Below, in pieces: positions 6,432 through 11,335 of a stretch of DNA of 11,335 nucleotides. The stretch is from positions 1 through 11,335 of the forward strand of contig CAIVOR010000141.1 of NCBI GenBank assembly GCA_903907615.1, written 5' to 3'. The translations under genes and the position numbers were made by a program. The stretch is from an uncultured Microbacteriaceae bacterium (lineage in GTDB: Bacteria; Actinomycetota; Actinomycetes; Actinomycetales; Microbacteriaceae). The number at the start of each line of letters is the position of its first letter. Positions within the stretch are counted from its first letter, which is position 1. The notes beneath the pieces are model-generated. The model saw only the letters and a program-made list of their open reading frames with translations. It had not been told where the DNA came from and ran no database searches.

Positions 6432-7267
6432 CCGCGCGATTCCGCGACCGCGTTGCTCACGTCGACGAGAGTCAGGTGTGAGCCCCACCGGTTGTGCAAG
6501 AAATCGAGCTCGTAACCGGAGATTTCCGGCGAGCGCGAGACCGACTCAAAATGGTAGAGCTCAGCGCGCGGCGTCCACAGAATGCGGTAGCCACGGGATC
6601 GCAACTTGAGTGAGAGATCTACGTCGTTGTAGTTGCCTGGCAAGAGTTCGCAGAAGCCGCCGACGTCCTCAAATACATCGCGACGAATCAGCGCACAGGC
6701 AGCGGTCACGCCCACCCGCTCGCGAACATCGAGGTAATCGCCCTCGGGGCCGGACGAACCGCGCGGCTCACCCATTCCCACGTGAGTGGGCAGCCCACCC
6801 CTGTGTGCGTGTCCCGCATGTTGAATCGTGTCATTGGCAAAATAAAGCATCGCTCCCACCATTGCCACATCGGCGGGCTCAATGGTCTCCCGCAGTTGCT
6901 CAAGCCAGTCGACAGAAATCACCTCGACATCATCGTTCAGACTCAGGATGAAATTGCCGCGGGCCTGAACGACACCGAGGTTCATCTTGCGAGAAAAATT
7001 GAACGGCCCGTCGAACCTGACCAGGCGCAACGATGTGCCGGCGATTTTCTTGAGCGCGGTGAGCACCGCTGGCGCAGCGCCGGAATCATGAACCACAACA
7101 ATTTCAAAGTCGCGGAACGTGGACTTTTCGATAATGCTCGTCACGCAGGCCACCACCACACTGGTAGACCCGTCATCACCTTGTTGCGCTCTCGTCGGGA
7201 TGACAATCGAAATCGCGGGCTGATCCGATGGGTTAGTTGCCCTGAGCCGTGGCGCCGCGGGTGCCAC
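6428..7267 (-). CDS. GT2 family glycosyltransferase (NDVD type)
   Basis: Cytoplasmic GT-A enzyme of 279 aa. Motifs: ISIVIPTRA (residues 19-27), IVVVHDSG (56-63), FNFSRKMNLG (89-98), the metal site LSLNDDVEV (108-116), IQHAGHAHRGG (148-158) and GNYNDVDLSLKLRSRGYRI (from 211), followed by WTPRAELYHFESVSR. These are hallmarks of the actinobacterial and proteobacterial GT2 domain that is often the last domain of much longer multi-domain transferases; here it stands alone. I chose GTG 7267: it overlaps the TAG stop of the preceding small gene by one base (TAGTG), has GGAG 9 nt upstream, and starts shortly before the family match. An in-frame start at 7351 would add 28 residues without family character and lie wholly inside the upstream gene. 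The donor and linkage are unknown; rhamnosyl transfer is plausible because of rmlA nearby. Confidence 0.87.
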   Translation of the reverse strand: MAPAAPRLRATNPSDQPAISIVIPTRAQQGDDGSTSVVVACVTSIIEKSTFRDFEIVVVHDSGAAPAVLTALKKIAGTSLRLVRFDGPFNFSRKMNLGVVQARGNFILSLNDDVEVISVDWLEQLRETIEPADVAMVGAMLYFANDTIQHAGHAHRGGLPTHVGMGEPRGSSGPEGDYLDVRERVGVTAACALIRRDVFEDVGGFCELLPGNYNDVDLSLKLRSRGYRILWTPRAELYHFESVSRSPEISGYELDFLHNRWGSHLTLVDVSNAVAESRG

Positions 7268-7506
7268 TATGGCGCGCTCCGGTCCCGTTTTCGCGAGAAC
7301 ACACCTCGAAGCTTGGCGAGGGGTGTCACAATTGCCGACCCCATGCGCCACGTCGTGGTCTTCATCAGGTGCTGGGCGGGCTGGCCCGATTCAATCCGTA
7401 AGCGCGCGTTTTCAACCTCGAGCGCGATGATGCGATCGACCAGCGCAAGTTGGCGCAGAGCAAGGTCGTCGTTGGTCGGACGCACGTTTTTGGGGGGTGT
7501 AGCCAT
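7267..7506 (-). CDS. Small coiled-coil protein coupled to the GT2 gene
   Basis: Predicted protein of 79 aa. A helical, leucine-rich and heptad-like segment (LALRQLALVDRIIALEVENA, then RLRIE) is followed by a TTTWRMGSAIVTPLAKLRG block and a basic end (FSRKRDRS). The coiled coil plus T-W-R-x-G/L-x-P-L motif is familiar as a linker module inside long multi-domain glycosyltransferases and methyltransferases, just before a GT2 domain. Here it is a separate gene whose TAG stop overlaps the GTG of such a GT2. ATG 7506 has a good purine-rich site (GAAGGGAG, 7 nt spacer). ATG 7530 lies 7 nt from a TATCAT box and could be a leaderless start, giving 87 aa; ATG 7539 is less likely. It is probably a real gene, acting with its neighbour as a docking or oligomerisation partner (inference). 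It could also be the remnant of a split larger transferase. Confidence 0.65.
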   Translation of the reverse strand: MATPPKNVRPTNDDLALRQLALVDRIIALEVENARLRIESGQPAQHLMKTTTWRMGSAIVTPLAKLRGVFSRKRDRSAP

Positions 7507-7537
7507 CCGCCGACTCCCTTCTGAAGACATCAGGTTC

Positions 7538-7543
7538 ATGATA
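7538..7543 (-). promoter_or_regulatory. Putative -10 box of the small coiled-coil/GT2 operon
   Basis: On the minus strand TATCAT is followed by 7 nt and ATG 7530. A transcript starting there would either be leaderless for that ATG or carry a 24-nt leader containing GAAGGGAG for ATG 7506. Both readings support a promoter here. No -35 is obvious, and the repeat cluster at 7552-7576 occupies the place where one would be. Confidence 0.4.
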
Positions 7544-7551
7544 TCCGTCGC

Positions 7552-7576
7552 AGGGCAACTGGTAACCTAGGGCAAC
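7552..7576. repeat. Short repeat cluster in a divergent promoter region (possible operator)
   Basis: In the 103 bp between the divergent small coiled-coil gene and the DUF2142 gene, AGGGCAAC occurs twice as a perfect direct repeat (7552-7559 and 7569-7576). The two copies flank the palindrome GGTAACC (7561-7567), with one T on each side of it. Read another way, there are three GGYAAC units at 7554, 7561 and 7571. The cluster lies just upstream of the TATCAT box on the minus strand and overlaps TAACCT (7563-7568), a possible -10 for the plus-strand gene. It could bind a regulator of both genes, but an 8-bp repeat can arise by chance. Confidence 0.35.
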
Positions 7577-7609
7577 CGAGACTCTTGACGCCAAGGATTG
7601 TGAGCAACC

Positions 7610-9139
7610 GTGATTTCTCGCGCCCGAGAGTTCTTTCGTCGCTTTCGACGCCCCCTCCTCGTGGCCACCGCCGCCCTCAGTCTTCTCGGGTCACTATCGA
7701 TGTGGGCGCTCGCCTCGCCGGTGGGAGCGTCGCCCGACGAGGACTTTCACCTCCCCAGCATCTGGTGCGGTCACGGAGTTCAACAGGGCCTCTGCGAGCC
7801 GGGAAGTTCCGAGGAAATGGTCACCGTGCCACGCGCCATCGTGGTCGCGTCGGCGTGTTATGCCTTCCACCCCGAGCAAAACGCCTCGTGCACGCTGAAC
7901 CTCCCCACTGACCTCACTGAGACTGCGCGAAGCAACGCCGACGGGGCGTATCCTCCGGTCTACTACTGGGTCACGAGCTGGCTCGTGACCGACAACGTCG
8001 AGGCATCCGTCATCAGAATTCGTATTTTCAACGCGGTCGTATTCAGCATGCTCATCGGCGCCACCGTCATCGCCCTCGGGCGCCGGCGAGGATCCCTCGT
8101 GATGTGGTCCGCGGCACTCACGCTGGTTCCGCTCGGCATGTTCCTCGTTCCGAGTGTGAATCCCAGCTCGTGGGCGATCGCTTCGGCTACTGTCGTATTT
8201 TCTTCGACTGTAGGATTCCTCACCGAACGGGTGCGTTGGCGCCTCATCGCCCTCTCTGCACTGGGCGTCGTGTCCGCCCTTATTGGGGCGGGTGCACGCT
8301 CAGATTCAGCCATCTACAGCGTGCTCGCGGTTGCGGGCGCCGTGATTGTTACGTGGCCAGCCGCTAGAGCGCACTGGCGTCGCCTGTGGCTTCCCCTCGT
8401 CATCGGCGCTGAGTCGCTGGCATTATTTCTGTCGGCCAGCCAGGGAACCGCTGATCTTGCCAGTACAAGCCACCCGCCGGAGAATCTGGGTCAGGCAGTG
8501 CAATTGACCGTAGCCAACCTGGCGGCCATGCCCAGTTTGTGGGCGGGCGCCTTGGGCCTAACGGGATTGGGCTGGCTCGACACCGCCATGCCGGGAATAG
8601 TGTGGGTTTCGATCTGTTTCATCGTCTTCGGCGTCCTGTTCGTGTCGCTGACGAACCTCACGCGACGCACGGGTTGGTCCATGGGCCTGGTGTTTGCCGC
8701 GCTCGTCGCGATTCCCCTTTATGTGTTGGTACGAAACGGAAATCTCGTGGGCGCGAACGTGCAACCGCGCTACATTTACCCACTGATCATCATGCTCGTG
8801 ACTCTCGCGGTTGTCTCTCTCGCCGCCAAGGCCCGGCTGACGGCACTCCCCCTGTGGATTGTTGTCGGTCTCCTCACGGTGGCCAACTCAGTCGCCATTC
8901 ATGTGAACATGCAGCGATACATTGTGGGAATAGGACACCCCACCTTCAACCTTGATGCGTCTCCCGCGTGGTGGTGGACGAGCGGCCCCACACCACTGAC
9001 GGTCTGGGCCATCTCGACAATTCTTTTCGGCGTTTTCGCCACACTCAGCACCTGGTTGGTTGCCGAGTTCGTGAGTGCCAGAGGGCTGTCGTTCGCGGTC
9101 GGCACCTCGCCGAAACCCGCGGACATCTCCGAAATCTAG
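7610..9139 (+). CDS. DUF2142 family polytopic membrane protein
   Basis: Protein of 509 aa. A basic N-terminus (RAREFFRRFRR) leads into the first membrane helix (about residues 15-36). Then comes the family's outer-loop signature SPDEDFH (41-47) followed by IWC and GLC cysteines (Cys53, Cys62), and a loop with two more cysteines in the CYAFHPEQNASC stretch. About 10-11 further hydrophobic segments follow, with VPSVNPSSWAI and GARSDSAIY blocks typical of DUF2142. The family is actinobacteria-rich, found in wall-polysaccharide clusters, and resembles GT-C glycosyltransferases in topology; the acidic D43-E44-D45 patch would sit at the outer face. The activity is unproven. The GTG start is forced by an upstream in-frame stop at 7601-7603; AAGGA at 7593-7597 is 12 nt away, a weak site. 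The gene stands alone on its strand, and its TAG stop overlaps that of the convergent GT4 gene. Confidence 0.83.
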   Translation: MISRAREFFRRFRRPLLVATAALSLLGSLSMWALASPVGASPDEDFHLPSIWCGHGVQQGLCEPGSSEEMVTVPRAIVVASACYAFHPEQNASCTLNLPTDLTETARSNADGAYPPVYYWVTSWLVTDNVEASVIRIRIFNAVVFSMLIGATVIALGRRRGSLVMWSAALTLVPLGMFLVPSVNPSSWAIASATVVFSSTVGFLTERVRWRLIALSALGVVSALIGAGARSDSAIYSVLAVAGAVIVTWPAARAHWRRLWLPLVIGAESLALFLSASQGTADLASTSHPPENLGQAVQLTVANLAAMPSLWAGALGLTGLGWLDTAMPGIVWVSICFIVFGVLFVSLTNLTRRTGWSMGLVFAALVAIPLYVLVRNGNLVGANVQPRYIYPLIIMLVTLAVVSLAAKARLTALPLWIVVGLLTVANSVAIHVNMQRYIVGIGHPTFNLDASPAWWWTSGPTPLTVWAISTILFGVFATLSTWLVAEFVSARGLSFAVGTSPKPADISEI

Positions 9140-10473
9140 CGCCGAAAGAGGATGTCGCGTCCGCGAACCCAGCGATGGCGAACGGAGGCCGCGAGATACC
9201 CCAGCCGGACCAGTGCGGGTAGGCGAAAACCGCGTCGCGAGAGATCCTCGTGATCTGGAGCGAATGGCGCCCTGCCGACATAGTCGATCAACGGTTTCAG
9301 GACGACATCCCAGAAGAAAGACTCACGAACAGCAGAAATGTTGCGCCGCATGAGAGCTAATTCTGCGGGAGAAAACAACACGTTCTCGAGGGCCACACTC
9401 AGGGCCTCAACGTCTTGAGCCTCCACGACTCGACCGAGTTCATTCTCGCTAATCAGGTCGGCAAAATAATCGCCGGCCGTGACCACCATGGGAAGTTCGG
9501 CCCACAGATAATCCAGAATCCGTGTGCGAAAGGAAAATTGCGTCTCCACGTGGTCAAAGTGTGTGCTCACGCCCGCGTCTGCGTCGAGCAGATAGTTCTG
9601 TCGCTTGTCAAAATCCACCCACTGGTCGTTAAAGAAAACGTGTGAGTCAAGCACGCCCAACTCGGCCGCCAGGTCACGAGACTTCTGGACAATCGGCATG
9701 GGAGGAACGTCGGGGTTGGGGTGTTGAGTTCCCATGAAGAACAAGCGCACGTTGGGACGCCGCTTTGCGAGATCGGCAACAGCGCGAATCAAATTCAACG
9801 GATCGAACCAGTCGTAGAGTCCACCGCTCCACAGCAAGACTTTGTCTTGTGGGCCTATGCCCTCTACGACACCACGAATCGCTGATCCGGTGATCCGCGG
9901 CTTTTCGCGAGAGAGGCCAAAGGGCACAACGTCAATCAGGTTGCGCAGGGTGACATCTGCGGCATACGTCTGGGGATTGATGCGTCCGGCACTCATCAGC
10001 TGGCCGAGCCAAAACATGCGCTGCCGCTCAGACGCGCACATGAAGAAATCTCCGCGACGCAATTGAAAATCTAGTGACCGATCGGCAGCCGCGATTCGAT
10101 CACGCCATGCCGAGGTACCCAGGTGACGGCCCTGCTCCAATTGTTCAAGGTGCATGGGATCGTAAATATCGACGACCAGCTTCTTGCGTGTCCAGCGAAG
10201 TTTTCTAAAGACACCCAGAACGTGTCCCTGAATAATGACGACGTCCGCCCACTTTTCATGTTCGGCAATCGCTCGGTTATCCCTCGGGCGCACGAAACTC
10301 ACCTGAAACCTGGGCGATGTTGCTTCGGCGCGGGTGAAGCTGACCAATCGGACATCGTGAGACTCGCTCAAGGCGGTGGCGATTTGCCAGGCACGGATTC
10401 CCGGCCCAGACAATCGTGCGCCCAGGGGGTCACCCGTCACGATGAGGACGCGACGTGAGACCGGTGTCGTCAT
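9136..10473 (-). CDS. GT4 family glycosyltransferase
   Basis: Cytoplasmic GT-B fold enzyme of 445 aa with two Rossmann-like halves. The N-terminal half opens with RRVLIVTGDPLGARLSGPG (from residue 7; the glycine-rich acceptor loop) and includes VVDIYDPMHLEQL. The C-terminal half begins near VLLWSGGLYDWFDP (about 210-222) and contains LFFMGTQHPN. The donor-binding region runs from HVETQFSFRTRILDYLWA (308-325) to ELPMVVTAGDYF. The usual E-x7-E motif is altered here, with Glu310 and Asp321 the nearest acidic residues. Similar proteins occur in rhamnan and teichoic-type wall clusters. I chose ATG 10473 because it overlaps the rmlA stop by 4 nt (ATGA) and just precedes the fold. An in-frame start at 10572 would lie inside rmlA. 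It is the second gene of an operon with rmlA. The donor could be a dTDP sugar, but this is inference. Confidence 0.87.
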   Translation of the reverse strand: MTTPVSRRVLIVTGDPLGARLSGPGIRAWQIATALSESHDVRLVSFTRAEATSPRFQVSFVRPRDNRAIAEHEKWADVVIIQGHVLGVFRKLRWTRKKLVVDIYDPMHLEQLEQGRHLGTSAWRDRIAAADRSLDFQLRRGDFFMCASERQRMFWLGQLMSAGRINPQTYAADVTLRNLIDVVPFGLSREKPRITGSAIRGVVEGIGPQDKVLLWSGGLYDWFDPLNLIRAVADLAKRRPNVRLFFMGTQHPNPDVPPMPIVQKSRDLAAELGVLDSHVFFNDQWVDFDKRQNYLLDADAGVSTHFDHVETQFSFRTRILDYLWAELPMVVTAGDYFADLISENELGRVVEAQDVEALSVALENVLFSPAELALMRRNISAVRESFFWDVVLKPLIDYVGRAPFAPDHEDLSRRGFRLPALVRLGYLAASVRHRWVRGRDILFRR

Positions 10474-11333
10474 GCCGAGAGGACCTGGGTCAGGTATTGC
10501 CCGTAGCCACTCTTCAGCAGCGGCGTGGCGAGGTCGGCCAATTGCGCATCGGTGATCCACCCCGCGCGCCACGCAATTTCTTCGATGCAGCCAATCTTGA
10601 AACCCTGGCGCTCTTCAATGACGCGCACGTACTCCGAGGCTTGAATCATCGACTCAAATGTCCCGGTATCAAGCCACGCGGTGCCTCGATCGAGCACCTC
10701 GACCTTGAGCCTGCCCCGGTTGAGATACTCCTCATTGACCGAACTAATCTCGAGTTCACCACGCGCACTCGGCACAACTTTCTTGGCGATGTCAATGACC
10801 GAGTTGTCATAAAAGTAGAGGCCCGGAATTGCAAAACTACTCTTTGGCACCTCTGGTTTTTCTTCGATAGATATCGCCCGAAAACTCTCATCAAACTCAA
10901 CGACGCCGTACGCCTGAGGATTAGCAACCTGGTAGGCAAAGATGACGGCACCGTCAATGTCGGTATTGCGGCTCAGTGAGGTACCGAGGCCGCCCCCGTG
11001 AAAAATGTTGTCGCCCAACACCAGGGCAACTGACTCGCCACCCACAAATTCCTCGCCGATGATGAAAGCCTGGGCAAGCCCGTCGGGTGAGGGTTGAGTT
11101 GCGTACGAAATCGTCATGCCGAGATCGCTACCGTCGCCCAAAAGATTTCTAAATTGGTCTGAGTATTCCGGCGTCGTTATCACCAGGACCTCGCGAATAC
11201 CCGCCAACATCAGCGTCGAGAGCGGGTAGTAGATCATGGGCTTGTCGAAGACCGGCATCAGCTGCTTCGAGATGCCCTTGGTGATGGGCCACAATCGGGT
11301 TCCCGACCCACCGGCAAGAATTATTCCGCGCAT
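10470..11333 (-). CDS. rmlA: Glucose-1-phosphate thymidylyltransferase
   Basis: Cytoplasmic enzyme of 287 aa, the normal full length, that makes dTDP-glucose from dTTP and glucose-1-phosphate. This is the first step towards dTDP-L-rhamnose. The nucleotide-binding signature GGSGTRLWPIT (residues 8-18) is followed by KQLMPVFDKPMIYYP with Lys23-Gln24. The metal-binding Asp108 lies in VLGDNIFHGGG and the second metal ligand Asp222 in AWLDTGT. QPSPDGLAQAF, YGVVEFD, EEKP and IPGLYFYD are also as expected. All key residues look intact. ATG 11333 is the usual start of the family, two bases from the window edge, so its promoter and ribosome-binding site are outside. It overlaps the downstream GT4 gene by 4 nt. 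The rmlB and rmlC/D genes are not in the window and are likely upstream, beyond the right edge. Confidence 0.96.
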   Translation of the reverse strand: MRGIILAGGSGTRLWPITKGISKQLMPVFDKPMIYYPLSTLMLAGIREVLVITTPEYSDQFRNLLGDGSDLGMTISYATQPSPDGLAQAFIIGEEFVGGESVALVLGDNIFHGGGLGTSLSRNTDIDGAVIFAYQVANPQAYGVVEFDESFRAISIEEKPEVPKSSFAIPGLYFYDNSVIDIAKKVVPSARGELEISSVNEEYLNRGRLKVEVLDRGTAWLDTGTFESMIQASEYVRVIEERQGFKIGCIEEIAWRAGWITDAQLADLATPLLKSGYGQYLTQVLSA

Positions 11334-11335
11334 AA

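Noticed and set aside
7268..7351. Longer GT2 start at 7351, or a frameshift fusing the small gene to the GT2.
   Set aside because: The GT2 frame upstream of 7267 gives a Cys/Arg-rich peptide without family character, while the other frame keeps a sensible coiled coil up to its stop. No slippery run is seen at the junction. Two coupled genes explain it better.
6782..7570. A 262-codon plus-strand frame opposite the NDVD GT2 and the small coiled-coil gene.
   Set aside because: It has no recognisable domain and a shadow-like composition, and it lies opposite a gene with strong GT2 motifs.
10474..10572. Extended GT4 start inside rmlA.
   Set aside because: The extra 33 residues read as an out-of-frame version of the rmlA C-terminus, and the ATGA overlap at 10470-10473 is the standard coupled junction.
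1..11335. CRISPR arrays, insertion sequences, prophage, toxin-antitoxin or defence genes.
   Set aside because: No regularly spaced repeats, transposase, phage or nuclease motifs were seen on either strand; the window is fully accounted for by translation and glycan genes.

Overview
The window looks like chromosome of a high-GC Gram-positive actinobacterium. Microbacteriaceae is my best guess, from the moderately high GC, the many GTG starts, the protein style (an Ala/Val-rich lipoprotein and large actinobacterial membrane glycosyltransferases) and TANNNT boxes placed close to start codons. It is very densely packed: no stretch longer than about 80 bp is free of genes.

Layout. (1) Positions 1-1073 are core-genome sequence: the 5' end of argS (minus strand, running off the left edge), a divergent small lipoprotein gene of unknown function, and a tRNA-Arg gene with anticodon CCG. 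(2) From 1091 to the right edge lies a cell-envelope glycan cluster of nine or ten genes: a multi-spanning GT-C-like membrane protein (+); a flippase-like membrane protein and a GT2 glycosyltransferase of the DQDDVW type (-); a DPM1-like GT2 with a DUF2304 membrane partner (+); a GT2 of the NDVD type preceded by a small coiled-coil protein (-); a DUF2142 membrane protein (+); and a GT4 glycosyltransferase downstream of the glucose-1-phosphate thymidylyltransferase RmlA (-).

How they may work together (inference). RmlA makes dTDP-glucose, the usual entry to dTDP-L-rhamnose. The cytoplasmic GT2 and GT4 enzymes would assemble a glycan on a lipid carrier. The DPM1-like enzyme would load a polyprenyl-phosphate sugar. 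The flippase-like protein would move an intermediate across the membrane. The two large membrane proteins (GT-C-like and DUF2142) could then use polyprenyl-linked sugars outside the cell. The product is probably a rhamnose-containing wall polysaccharide or capsule, but no gene in the window fixes its structure. RmlB, RmlC/D, a polymerase and an initiating phosphoglycosyltransferase are not present and may lie beyond the right edge.

The organisation is as notable as the content. The glycan genes form short alternating-strand units. Same-strand neighbours overlap by 1 or 4 nt (ATGA, GTGA, TAGTG), and two convergent pairs share their stop codons within 4 bp. This leaves no room for terminators and suggests a mosaic assembled by repeated gene gain. 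I found no CRISPR array, insertion sequence, phage gene or riboswitch. I see no wholly new system; the least-described items are the small coiled-coil protein beside the NDVD GT2, the large GT-C-like protein just behind the tRNA, and the lipoprotein.
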